Part shown: positions 6,377-12,921 of the stretch, one piece after another
How the letters are laid out: each line of letters begins with the position of its first letter
How positions within the stretch are numbered: position 1 is the stretch's first letter
From: Clostridia bacterium
GTDB lineage: Bacteria > Bacillota > Clostridia > Christensenellales > Borkfalkiaceae
Assembly: GCA_017457345.1 (NCBI GenBank)
Contig: JAFTHR010000141.1
Coordinates: 1 to 17,266, forward strand
Length of the DNA: 17,266 nt
Direction of reading: 5' to 3'
Translations under genes and position numbers: made by a program
The notes under the pieces: model-generated
Databases searched by the model: none
What the model was told of the DNA's origin: nothing
Seen by the model: the letters and a program-made list of their open reading frames with translations, nothing else

Positions 6377-6563
6377 TCAAAAAGTCCTCCTTTATAAGAC
6401 TAACAAATCTATGATAACGGATAATCGGCACGCAAAGCAATAGTGAGAAAGCCCCAAAAAAGGGAATGGTTGCGCATAATGGAAAAGGCAGGTAAAAAAC
6501 GCCGCATTATAGGAAAATGTTGCCGAAAAAGTTAAGTTTTTTCGGGGATAATTCTTTCGAACG
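6377..6563. other. intergenic leader of the NlpC gene, no gene seen
   Basis: These 187 bp hold the minus-strand promoter (6506-6535) and a leader of about 126 nt. On the minus strand GCGCAA (6474-6469) can pair with TTGCGT farther 3' (6434-6429), enclosing CCC-TTTTTT-GGGG. A separate dyad CCGAAAAA/TTTTTCGG (about 6523-6543) covers the -35. I match none of these confidently to a known riboswitch. Confidence 0.45.
6506..6535 (-). promoter_or_regulatory. probable promoter of the NlpC/P60 lipoprotein gene
   Basis: Minus strand: -35 TTAACT (6535-6530), 18-nt spacer, consensus TATAAT (6511-6506). The -35 is weak (4 of 6) and lies in the A/T dyad at about 6523-6543. Confidence 0.6.
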
Positions 6564-6593
6564 TTGACTTTCTTTGCCCGAGTATGTTATAAT
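6564..6593 (+). promoter_or_regulatory. promoter of the PHP operon, predicted leaderless
   Basis: TTGACT (6564-6569), 18-nt spacer ending TGT (extended -10), TATAAT (6588-6593). The -10 ends 6 nt before ATG 6600, placing the expected transcription start on the A of the ATG. No Shine-Dalgarno can fit. Confidence 0.8.
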
Positions 6594-6599
6594 ACCGCT

Positions 6600-7460
6600 A
6601 TGGAAAAGGCAAAGACGAAACAACCGATCTTAACGGACGTGCATAACCATTCAAACTTCTCGCCAGACGGCGTTTCTACGCTTACTGAAATGGCGGCGGA
6701 GGCGTTCGCGCGCGGTGTGGCGTATTACGGGATTTCCGAACATATCAACTACGACGTGTGTTTCTTCGTTCCGGAAAAAGACAAGGCAAACGAGACCACG
6801 AACGAGCAAGCCTATAACCTTGCGGCAAGAAAGTTGCAAAGGGAATACGCGGGAAAAATGGAGATGCTCGTAGGCGCGGAGTTTGGATATTTAAAGGATA
6901 GCGAAACGCTAAAAGCCTATTGCGAATACGCCGAAAAATACCGTCCGGATTTTATTGTGAACAGCATCCATTTAGACGGTAAAACGGATTATTATCTTCG
7001 CCACGCGTTCTATGAAAAGGACGGCTCTTTAAGGGAGAAAAAAACGGTGTACGCCGAATATCTTTCGCTCGTAAAGGAAAGCCTTTCCGCACCGTATCCA
7101 TACGATATCGTGGGGCATATCGGCTACTCTGCGCGCTACGCACCCTACCCGGATAAAGGGATGCGCTACGAAGATTTTAAAGAAGAGTTCGATAGCATTT
7201 TAACGGAGATAATTTCGCGCGAAAAAATCCTAGAAGTAAACGGCTCGGCGCAAGGTCTTGCAGGGTGTACGGTGACGGATGAAAGCGTGGTGCGGCGGTA
7301 CTTTGCGCTTGGCGGAAGAGAAGTTTCCTATGCTTCGGACGCCCATCAAACAATCTCTTTAATGCGGGGCAGGGAAGAGGTTATCGCGTTTTTAAAAGAG
7401 ATAGGGTTTACGTATATAACCGTTCCCTGCCGCGGTAAAAAGATAAAAATAGAGATATAA
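6600..7460 (+). CDS. PHP-domain phosphoesterase (histidinol-phosphatase HisJ-like)
   Basis: A 286-residue PHP-superfamily metal hydrolase. Family motifs: HNH in TDVHNHSNFSPDG (H15, H17, D23), ISEH (E47, H48), GAEFGY (E94), NSIHLDG (H124), VGHIGY (H173) and the C-terminal YASDAH (D247, H249). These are the ligands of a tri-metal site. The best-known members of this size dephosphorylate L-histidinol phosphate in His synthesis, but no his genes are near, so another phosphomonoester is equally possible. ATG 6600 is chosen because the -10 box ends at 6593. An in-frame TTG at 6564 is part of the -35 and cannot be in the transcript; the next Met would remove the metal motif. There is no ribosome site, so the message is predicted to be leaderless. 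It probably heads an operon with the 69-aa ORF and a HAD phosphatase. Confidence 0.92.
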   Translation: MEKAKTKQPILTDVHNHSNFSPDGVSTLTEMAAEAFARGVAYYGISEHINYDVCFFVPEKDKANETTNEQAYNLAARKLQREYAGKMEMLVGAEFGYLKDSETLKAYCEYAEKYRPDFIVNSIHLDGKTDYYLRHAFYEKDGSLREKKTVYAEYLSLVKESLSAPYPYDIVGHIGYSARYAPYPDKGMRYEDFKEEFDSILTEIISREKILEVNGSAQGLAGCTVTDESVVRRYFALGGREVSYASDAHQTISLMRGREEVIAFLKEIGFTYITVPCRGKKIKIEI

Positions 7461-7479
7461 AAAAAGGGGGGGGATAGGC

Positions 7480-7689
7480 GTGTCCCGGTTAGATTTATTA
7501 AAACTGATGCAATCGCTTGGCGAAGAAACGGAACTTGCCGATTTCACGCCCGAAGAATTGCAGGAAATGATCGAGCAAATGCAATCGAACGGCGAGCCCG
7601 TTCCCATGACGAAAGAAGAGTTTAAAGAAAAGTATTTCGCGTATTACGACGACGTGAAAGATAAGTCTTTAAAAAAACAGGACTGGTAA
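7480..7689 (+). CDS. 69-residue acidic small protein, unknown function
   Basis: The GTG start at 7480 follows a G-rich ribosome site (run of G ending about 8 nt upstream) and lies 19 nt after the PHP gene. The stop is one base before the HAD gene, so translation is likely coupled. The protein is soluble, acidic and helical: MSRLDLLKLMQSLGEETE, then DFTPEELQEMIEQM, a proline turn (GEPVPMTKEEF), and a basic C-terminus KKQDW. No cysteine, signal peptide or catalytic pattern is seen. I do not recognise a family. Tight placement between two phosphatases supports a real gene; it might be an accessory or regulator of one of them, which is inference. Confidence 0.8.
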   Translation: MSRLDLLKLMQSLGEETELADFTPEELQEMIEQMQSNGEPVPMTKEEFKEKYFAYYDDVKDKSLKKQDW

Positions 7690-7690
7690 T

Positions 7691-8401
7691 ATGAAGAACT
7701 ACGAGTGGCTGATATTCGACGTGGACCACACGTTGCTCAATTACACCGCAGACGAGCGCGTTGCGCTTATCGCCTTGTTTGAAGAGAACGGATTAGAAGT
7801 GGATGAAGAGCGCCTTTCGCGCTGTCAATTTCTCTCCGAAGATTCGTGGACGAATGCGGGGCTTTATAACGTGCAAAACGCAGAAATCCAGCCCGTTTGG
7901 CACAAGTTATATCGCGCGCACGTCTCTATGATTTTTTCTCGTTATTTCACCGAATACGGCGTTCAGGGAAAGGATGCAATAGCGTTCGGCGTTCGCTTTT
8001 TAACCCTTTTAGAACGCGCGGGAAACACTATGCCGCACGCCGCGGAAACGCTTGTAGCGTTAAAGGAAAAGGGGTATAAAATCGCGCTGGCAACGAACGG
8101 CGTTAGCACCATTCAAAAAGGGCGTTTACGCACGTTAGAAGGGCTTTACGATAAAGTGTTCGTTTCCGAAGAGATCGGCGCAATTAAGCCGCAAGCGGCG
8201 TTTTTTGAGAGCGTTCTTAAAGGCGTGGGAGCAAAGGAAGAAAAGTGCTTGATGGTTGGAGATTCTCTTTCAAGCGATATGCTCGGCGCGCAGCGTGCGG
8301 GAATAGATTTTGTGTTTTATAACGGTAGAAAGAGTGCGGAGCGCCCTTTGGGCGCGGTGTCGTGCATAGACGATTTGCGGGAATTGTTAGCGCTTTTGTA
8401 A
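7691..8401 (+). CDS. HAD-superfamily hydrolase, YjjG/YfnB-like
   Basis: A 236-residue subclass I HAD phosphatase. Motif I is FDVDHTLL (nucleophile D10, acid D12), followed by a helical cap (about 18-105). Motif II is ATNG (T135), motif III is the Lys of IKPQ (K166), and motif IV is GDSLSSDM (D191, D196). The TNGVSTIQKGRL segment resembles YjjG/YfnB pyrimidine 5'-nucleotidases, which clear non-canonical nucleotides, so nucleotide house-cleaning is the best guess. Motif I has His at the third position (DVDHT) where Gly is common; Asn or His occurs in relatives. The start is one base after the 69-aa ORF, with AGGA inside that ORF's end. A hairpin terminator follows. Substrate specificity cannot be read from sequence. 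Confidence 0.92.
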   Translation: MKNYEWLIFDVDHTLLNYTADERVALIALFEENGLEVDEERLSRCQFLSEDSWTNAGLYNVQNAEIQPVWHKLYRAHVSMIFSRYFTEYGVQGKDAIAFGVRFLTLLERAGNTMPHAAETLVALKEKGYKIALATNGVSTIQKGRLRTLEGLYDKVFVSEEIGAIKPQAAFFESVLKGVGAKEEKCLMVGDSLSSDMLGAQRAGIDFVFYNGRKSAERPLGAVSCIDDLRELLALL

Positions 8402-8405
8402 ACGA

Positions 8406-8435
8406 AAACGCCTCGCGCATTCACGCGAGGCGTTT
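8406..8435. terminator. hairpin terminator between convergent genes
   Basis: A perfect 12-bp stem AAACGCCTCGCG (8406-8417) with CGCGAGGCGTTT (8424-8435), loop CATTCA. T-tracts are short (TTT on plus, TTTT on minus), so it is a strong stem with modest U-runs serving both flanking genes. Confidence 0.8.
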
Positions 8436-8451
8436 AATCTATCGATAATAA

Positions 8452-9288
8452 TTAATTTGATTGATCTTCGGTCGTTGCCGCTTCTGCAAGAGCGGGCGTT
8501 TCTTCTACCGTAGGGGTAGCGTCCGCCGTCTTTTGTGCGGATTTTGATTTTAAGTGCATTACAAGGTAGTACACGCCGTACACACCGAGCACCGCCGCAA
8601 AGAATACCACGGGGTTGATGATCATCAAGAGCCATTGAGGGATGATGCCCATTTCCACGAGACCGATATAGAAAGCGTCTTCTTCCAAGAAGAACCAGTT
8701 GTGTTCGAGTAAGATATTACCGAGTTTCGCCCAGAGCGTGATCCCCACGAGCATAATCGCCGATTTCCAACAATTTTTAAGGTCGGGTTTCACAATCCCA
8801 AGCGCGATATTCAAAATACCCCAAGCAAGGAGTACGCCGTGGAAGAACATTGTTTGCACGGCTTGGTAGCACCAAGGTTCGCCGTCGCCGATACTTGCGG
8901 GATAGCAAAGGTACATTAAAGGAGCAAGGCACGCGAGCGTTACGGTCGGTTCTAAAATCTTTTTGCCGTTTTTGTTGAATTGTGCGATAGCCGAAAGGGG
9001 GCAAAGCACAACGCAGATATGGAACGGAAGTTTATCCATATTCAATTCACCGTATACGAAGTCGTGCACGAAAAAGTCTGATAAATAAGAAAGCGCTAAC
9101 GCATACACGAGCACGCGCATAGCCTTAATTTTCCCTTCTTCGCTCTTGTTGCGGAGCAGGAAATAACCGCCCACGATCGCGCCGCCGATAAGGAGCATAT
9201 ACACGATATGGGAAAGGGAGAAAGCGGTCACGCTAATTCCCGTGTTAAAATGAGACATTTTAAAAAGGTTGAAAAAAAGTTCTCTCAT
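8452..9288 (-). CDS. YwaF/TIGR02206-like integral membrane protein (copy 2)
   Basis: A 278-residue multi-pass protein with about seven hydrophobic segments (e.g. 25-45, 58-75, 88-104, 112-130, 142-165, 177-193, 218-243). A polar, Thr/Glu/Ala-rich tail (250-278) lacks secondary-structure hints. Marks of the family are LPFHIC (87-92) after a SDFFVHDF segment, and a His in the following helix (FFHGVL, H150). It is homologous to the gene just upstream: YLSDFFVHDFVYGE and LPFHIC align with HYSDLWVSFFETGE and LPIYPC there. The function of the family is not established. The start is 2 nt after the upstream stop, with AGGAGAG inside the upstream coding end, so translation is coupled. The family call is moderate; the paralogy is well supported. 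Confidence 0.82.
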   Translation of the reverse strand: MRELFFNLFKMSHFNTGISVTAFSLSHIVYMLLIGGAIVGGYFLLRNKSEEGKIKAMRVLVYALALSYLSDFFVHDFVYGELNMDKLPFHICVVLCPLSAIAQFNKNGKKILEPTVTLACLAPLMYLCYPASIGDGEPWCYQAVQTMFFHGVLLAWGILNIALGIVKPDLKNCWKSAIMLVGITLWAKLGNILLEHNWFFLEEDAFYIGLVEMGIIPQWLLMIINPVVFFAAVLGVYGVYYLVMHLKSKSAQKTADATPTVEETPALAEAATTEDQSN

Positions 9289-9290
9289 AA

Positions 9291-10064
9291 TTATCTCTCC
9301 TGATGTTGTTCTTTTCTTTGCTCTATAAACTCTTTCAAGCGGACGTACCAGCGTTGTTCACGAGGAAGAGAAATTTGCTCGTAGAGTGCGGAAATGCCGA
9401 ACGCCAACGCCACGCCGGCAAGCCCCATAACGGGAGTGGTGAGCCAAGGCATTGTAGCAAAAGGCGGGTGGAGCAAGTACATAGAATTTACGGGATCTAA
9501 GTGGAAGACGGAGAATAAGCCGTTGATAATTGCGCCGTCGAGCACGAAGAACAAAAGCCCGCAAACGATCCCAGGCAAGTTATCCACGCGAATGCGCATG
9601 AACTTTCCAACGCCCAAGTAGATGCAACCAAATAGCATAGTGGAGTGGGAAAGCAGCCCGTCTAAGATGTCCCATTCGGCAAGGGTGGGGTTATTCCCGA
9701 AATTTTCGTTAAAAATAATCCCGATTGAGCCGCAAACGATACCCGCCCAGAACACGAAGTCGGTAAGCATCTTCGCAGGGAGCGTATCGCGGTTTTTCAA
9801 AAACGCGGTGATAAGCAGCATCCACATAATAATGTTACAAGGGTAAATGGGGAGCAGGTGCGAATCGGCAATATCCGCTTCGCCCGTTTCGAAAAAGGAC
9901 ACCCAAAGGTCGCTATAATGGATTGCGACGGTGAGAAGCGCAAAAATTTTTAGTACGCGTACTTTCGCCTTTTCTTCCTTCACGAAAAAGGCGCACGCAA
10001 CCAAGCCTGCCGCCGTAAGGACCCCGGAAATGACCATGTATAAAACGTGTGCTAAATTAAACAT
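9291..10064 (-). CDS. YwaF/TIGR02206-like integral membrane protein (copy 1)
   Basis: A 257-residue multi-pass membrane protein with about seven segments (e.g. 8-28, 36-54, 70-90, 98-118, 138-152, 164-184, 208-230) and a basic Gln/Glu/Arg-rich tail. Family-like signature: HLLPIYPCNI (69-78) after helix 2, SHSTML with H140, and N181 before a loop NSMYLLHPP. ATG 10064 is chosen because a TTGACA/TATACT promoter ends 6 nt upstream. An in-frame TTG at 10088 lies between the -35 and -10 and cannot be in the message. There is no ribosome site, so translation is predicted to start leaderless. It is first in a two-gene operon with its diverged paralogue at 8452-9288. Function is unknown. It is divergent from the ZIP transporter gene. 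Confidence 0.82.
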   Translation of the reverse strand: MFNLAHVLYMVISGVLTAAGLVACAFFVKEEKAKVRVLKIFALLTVAIHYSDLWVSFFETGEADIADSHLLPIYPCNIIMWMLLITAFLKNRDTLPAKMLTDFVFWAGIVCGSIGIIFNENFGNNPTLAEWDILDGLLSHSTMLFGCIYLGVGKFMRIRVDNLPGIVCGLLFFVLDGAIINGLFSVFHLDPVNSMYLLHPPFATMPWLTTPVMGLAGVALAFGISALYEQISLPREQRWYVRLKEFIEQRKEQHQER

Positions 10065-10070
10065 ACTTAA

Positions 10071-10099
10071 AGTATAAATCTGCGGCAATAAAATGTCAA
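10071..10099 (-). promoter_or_regulatory. promoter of the YwaF-like pair, predicted leaderless
   Basis: Minus strand: TTGACA (10099-10094), 17-nt spacer, TATACT (10076-10071), then 6 nt to ATG 10064. The expected +1 is the A of the start codon, the same geometry as at 6564-6600. Confidence 0.82.
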
Positions 10100-10120
10100 C
10101 GAAAAAAGCGACGTAAATAG

Positions 10121-10144
10121 TGTAAAAAAAGACATTTTTTTACA
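10121..10144. promoter_or_regulatory. 24-bp inverted repeat, possible operator at the ZIP promoter
   Basis: TGTAAAAAAA (10121-10130) and TTTTTTTACA (10135-10144) form a perfect 10-bp dyad with a GACA spacer. The right arm contains the -35 TTTACA of the ZIP gene, a natural place for a metal-responsive repressor, but I cannot assign a regulator. The A/T content lowers the significance. Confidence 0.5.
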
Positions 10145-10168
10145 AAAATCGACGAGAAAACATAAAAT
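10139..10168 (+). promoter_or_regulatory. probable promoter of the ZIP transporter gene
   Basis: TTTACA (10139-10144), 18-nt spacer, TAAAAT (10163-10168); each box is 5 of 6. The predicted start near 10175 leaves a short leader with AAGGAG 8 nt before the ATG. Confidence 0.6.
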
Positions 10169-10204
10169 AAAGTACAAGTATAGGCGTACAAAGGAGAACA
10201 AAGT

Positions 10205-10984
10205 ATGGTTTGGGAAATTTTAAAGGGGATTAGTATTCCGTTTTTGGGAACGGCAGTCGGCGCGTCCTTCGTGTTCTTTTTGCGTGGCGGGCTAAACAAA
10301 ACGCTGCAACGCATTTTAACGGGTTTTGCCGCAGGGGTGATGGTGGCGGCTTCCGTTTGGAGTTTGCTTATCCCTGCAATGGATCAATCCGAGCCGATGG
10401 GCAAGTTGGCGTTTTTGCCTGCCGCCGTTGGCTTTTTGGTGGGGATTGCGTTTTTGCTTGCGATAGATAAAATCGTTCCGCATTTGCACGCAGGCGGTCA
10501 AAAAGAGGGGTTAAAGAGTGGGCTTAAAAAGACCACGATGCTCGTGTTTGCCGTGGCGATACACAACCTTCCCGAAGGGATGGCGGTCGGCGCGCTTTAC
10601 GCGGGAATTTTGAGTGGCAACGCCGCCGTATCGTTAAGCGGAGCGTTGGCGCTCTCTATCGGGATAGCCCTTCAAAACTTACCGGAAGGGGCAATCATTT
10701 CGTTGCCGCTTGCCGCAGAAGGCGAAAAGAAAGGCAAGGCGTTTGCGCTCGGCGTGTTATCGGGGATCGTAGAGCCTATCGGTGCGCTAATCACCATTTT
10801 GCTCTCGCAACTGTTCGTGCCCGCGCTTCCGTATTTGTTGGCGTTCGCGGCGGGCGCTATGATCTACGTTGTGGTAGAAGAGTTGATCCCCGAAGCAAGC
10901 GAAGGCGAACATTCGAATATCGGCACGATCGCCTTTGCAATCGGGTTTACGCTAATGATGGTTTTAGACGTAGCGCTCGGCTAA
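10205..10984 (+). CDS. ZIP-family metal transporter (ZupT/GufA-like)
   Basis: A 259-residue inner-membrane divalent metal (Zn2+, Fe2+ or Mn2+) importer of the ZIP family with about eight transmembrane helices. The His-rich loop between TM3 and TM4 is short (VPHLHAGG, 91-98). The paired metal-site motifs are HNLPEG in TM4 (H120, N121, E124) and QNLPEG in TM5 (Q157, N158, E161). EPIGA (190-194) and EELIPE (225-230) follow, as in GufA-type bacterial members. Q157 replaces the His found in ZupT/human ZIP TM5, as is usual for GufA-like members. The start has AAGGAG at 8 nt. The gene stands alone behind a promoter overlapped by a perfect inverted repeat and is convergent with glyS. Metal preference cannot be deduced. 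Confidence 0.93.
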   Translation: MVWEILKGISIPFLGTAVGASFVFFLRGGLNKTLQRILTGFAAGVMVAASVWSLLIPAMDQSEPMGKLAFLPAAVGFLVGIAFLLAIDKIVPHLHAGGQKEGLKSGLKKTTMLVFAVAIHNLPEGMAVGALYAGILSGNAAVSLSGALALSIGIALQNLPEGAIISLPLAAEGEKKGKAFALGVLSGIVEPIGALITILLSQLFVPALPYLLAFAAGAMIYVVVEELIPEASEGEHSNIGTIAFAIGFTLMMVLDVALG

Positions 10985-11008
10985 AACAAGCAAAAATAAG
11001 AAAAACAA

Positions 11009-11042
11009 CCCCCTGTCTAGCGCAAAAAGGCTAGTGCAGGGG
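11009..11042. terminator. imperfect hairpin, probable 3' element of the ZIP gene
   Basis: CCCCTG (11010-11015) pairs with CAGGGG (11037-11042), and CTAGC (11017-11021) with GCTAG (11030-11034). There is no T-run on the plus strand. On the minus strand the stem is followed by TTGTTTTTCTT, so it may act as a second terminator for leftward transcripts. Confidence 0.5.
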
Positions 11043-11053
11043 ATAAAATAACG

Positions 11054-11084
11054 AAAAAAACGGCAGTCCGCAAAGGGCTGCCGT
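11054..11084 (-). terminator. terminator of glyS
   Basis: ACGGCAGTCC (11060-11069) with GGGCTGCCGT (11075-11084), loop GCAAA; one pair is a mismatch or wobble. Read leftward the stem runs into T7 (11060-11054). On plus it is followed by TACGTTTTT and may also stop ZIP transcripts. Confidence 0.85.
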
Positions 11085-11091
11085 TACGTTT

Positions 11092-12492
11092 TTAGAATTC
11101 AATTTTTTCTTGAACGTAAGCGATTGCTTCGTCGATCGAAACGCGGATTTGTTCCATTGTGTCACGGTCGCGCACGGTCACGGTGTTATCTTCGAGCGTT
11201 TGGAAATCTACCGTCACGCAGAAGGGAGTACCGATCTCGTCTTGACGGCGATAGCGTTTACCGATCGAACCGGTCACGTCGTAGGTAGCGGGGAATTTTT
11301 TGAGCATCTTGGCATACACTTCGTCTGCCTTTTCCGCGAGCCCTTTTTGCAAGGGGAGCACGGCACACTTGTAGGGTGCGAGTGCAGGGTGCAAACGGAG
11401 CACGGTGCGGATATCGTTCTTTTCGGCGTCTACCACTTCTTCGTCGTAAGCGTCGGTCAAGAACGCAAGCACAACGCGGTCTGCGCCGAGCGAAGGTTCT
11501 ACCACGTAAGGCACGTAGCGTTCGCCGGTCACGGGGTCGGTATAGTCGATAGGCTTACCACATTCTTTTGCGTGTTGGGAAAGGTCGTAGTCCGTTCTAT
11601 CGGCAACCCCCCAAAGTTCGCCCCAACCGAACGCGAAGTTATACTCAAAGTCCGTGGTTGCTTTCGAGTAGAAGCAAAGTTCTTCGGGCGAGTGATCGCG
11701 AAGGTGCAAGTTTTCCGCTTTCATACCGAGCGAAAGGAGCCAATCGCGGCAAAAATCTTTCCAGTACGCAAACCACTCCAAGTCCGTACCGGGTTTACAG
11801 AAGAATTCAAGTTCCATTTGTTCAAATTCACGCGTTCTAAACGTGAAGTTGCCGGGGGTGATTTCGTTACGGAACGATTTACCCACTTGTGCAATCCCAA
11901 ACGGCACGCGCATACGCGTAGAGCGTTGTACGTTTTGGAAGTTAACGAAAATCCCTTGCGCCGTTTCCGGGCGGAGATATACGGTGTTCGTGCTATCTTC
12001 CGTTACGCCTTGGAAAGTTTTGAACATCAAGTTGAACTTACGGATAGAAGTGAAGTCCGATTTTCCGCAAACGGGGCAAACGATTTTGTGCTCGGTGATA
12101 AAGGCTTCGAGCGCGTCGTTATCCATACTTTCCACCTTCACGTCTAACCCCTTTTTCTCCACGTACGCTTCCACGAGATTATCTGCGCGGTGGCGTGCTT
12201 TACAGGACTTGCAGTCCATCAAGGGATCGGAAAATCCGCCAAGGTGACCGGAGGCTTTCCAGGTGCGGGGATTCATCAAAATAGCGCAGTCAACGCCCGT
12301 GTTGTAGGGGTTTTCTTGTACGAATTTTTTCCACCACGCCTTTTTCACGTTGTTTTTGAGTTCTACGCCTAAAGGGCCGTAGTCCCACGTGTTTGCAAGC
12401 CCGCCGTAGATTTCGCTACCGGGGAAAATAAAGCCTCTGTTTTTGCAAAGGGAGACGAGTTTTTCCATCGTCACCGCTCTTTTTTGTGCCAT
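11092..12492 (-). CDS. glyS: glycyl-tRNA synthetase, single-chain alpha2 type
   Basis: Class II synthetase charging tRNA-Gly, 466 residues, of the dimeric (eukaryote/archaea/Mycoplasma/Thermus-like) form rather than the GlyQ+GlyS alpha2beta2 form common in bacteria. Motif 1 lies around YGPLGVELKNNVKKAWW (38-54). Motif 2 is FRNEITPGNFTFRTREFEQME (207-227), with RPETAQGIF before it. Motif 3 is EPSLGADRVVLAFL near the C-terminal third, before the anticodon-binding domain. Two Cys pairs (C94, C97 and C139, C142) are placed as in Zn-knuckle-containing relatives. ATG 12492 has AAGGAG at good spacing. The leader is about 33 nt, far too short for a T-box, so tRNA-responsive control of the usual Firmicute kind is absent here. 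It is monocistronic. Confidence 0.96.
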   Translation of the reverse strand: MAQKRAVTMEKLVSLCKNRGFIFPGSEIYGGLANTWDYGPLGVELKNNVKKAWWKKFVQENPYNTGVDCAILMNPRTWKASGHLGGFSDPLMDCKSCKARHRADNLVEAYVEKKGLDVKVESMDNDALEAFITEHKIVCPVCGKSDFTSIRKFNLMFKTFQGVTEDSTNTVYLRPETAQGIFVNFQNVQRSTRMRVPFGIAQVGKSFRNEITPGNFTFRTREFEQMELEFFCKPGTDLEWFAYWKDFCRDWLLSLGMKAENLHLRDHSPEELCFYSKATTDFEYNFAFGWGELWGVADRTDYDLSQHAKECGKPIDYTDPVTGERYVPYVVEPSLGADRVVLAFLTDAYDEEVVDAEKNDIRTVLRLHPALAPYKCAVLPLQKGLAEKADEVYAKMLKKFPATYDVTGSIGKRYRRQDEIGTPFCVTVDFQTLEDNTVTVRDRDTMEQIRVSIDEAIAYVQEKIEF

Positions 12493-12531
12493 AAGAGTTT
12501 CTCCTTCGTCTTATTCAAATAATATACATTG

Positions 12532-12560
12532 ATTATACAATGTAAGCGGCTTTAAGTCAA
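12532..12560 (-). promoter_or_regulatory. sigma-A promoter of glyS
   Basis: Minus strand: TTGACT (12560-12555), 17-nt spacer, TATAAT (12537-12532); expected start near 12525. Confidence 0.85.
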
Positions 12561-12878
12561 ACGATTGCACGCCGTTTTGCTTTGATTTTTTCTTATTTTT
12601 TTGCAAAAAGACCTTTTAGGTGGGGCGGCTTTTTTGCCTAAAACGTGAAAAAACGCAAAACAAGAGAAAAAACGGACGAAAAACCCCTAGGCAGGGCACG
12701 ATTTTGAAAGAAAAAAGCCGAAACAAAAGGAGAAAAGAAAAAGCCGTTGCGGCGGGGGAGAAAAAAGAAAAGTCCTTCTATGAAGGAAAGTTTTTACAAA
12801 AAGGGAAGAAAAAAACCGAAAAATCGTAAAAAAAATGAAAAAATGTGGCGGAGAATTATTCCTTTTTTTAAAAATGTG
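12561..12878. other. gene-free purine-rich intergenic stretch
   Basis: About 320 bp between the glyS and fhs promoters without a credible gene. From about 12640 to 12850 the plus strand is almost all A and G. Weak local dyads exist: GCAAAAA (12603-12609) with TTTTTGC (12631-12637), and TCCTTC-TAT-GAAGGA (12773-12787) followed by TTTTT. A Lys-rich open frame (12620-12829) is a composition effect. I see no promoter that would clearly drive an RNA here. Confidence 0.5.
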
Positions 12879-12887
12879 TGGTATAAT
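12879..12887 (+). promoter_or_regulatory. extended -10 promoter of the fhs operon
   Basis: TGG followed by consensus TATAAT (12882-12887). The -35 at 17 nt (TTCCTT) is poor, so recognition would rest on the extended -10. The leader is about 28 nt with GAGGT as ribosome site. Confidence 0.65.
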
Positions 12888-12921
12888 AAAGCGAATAGAT
12901 ATTTTATTGTTGAGGTAGAAG

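Noticed and set aside
6427..6475. Plus-strand ACGCAAAGC followed by ATGGTTGC, reminiscent of a c-di-GMP-I (GEMM) riboswitch
   Set aside because: The 5' half (GGCAAACC with a GAAA-capped stem) is missing, and the plus strand here has no downstream gene it could control: the PHP promoter lies after it and gives a leaderless transcript.
6564..6599. TTG 6564 as start of the PHP gene
   Set aside because: It forms part of the -35 box; the 12 extra residues have no resemblance to PHP N-termini.
10065..10088. TTG 10088 as start of the YwaF-like copy 1
   Set aside because: It lies in the spacer between TTGACA and TATACT, upstream of the predicted transcription start.
11110..12147. Long open frame (345 codons) antisense to glyS
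   Set aside because: The glyS frame has all class II motifs; the opposite frame is open because of codon bias, shows no family motif and has no ribosome site.
12493..12531. T-box leader upstream of glyS
   Set aside because: The transcript leader is only about 33 nt and has no specifier stem or antiterminator sequence.
12620..12829. Lys/Arg-rich 69-codon open frame upstream of fhs
   Set aside because: It starts at a GTG inside the GC-rich part of a weak dyad, lacks a ribosome site and promoter, and its composition simply reflects the A/G-rich tract.
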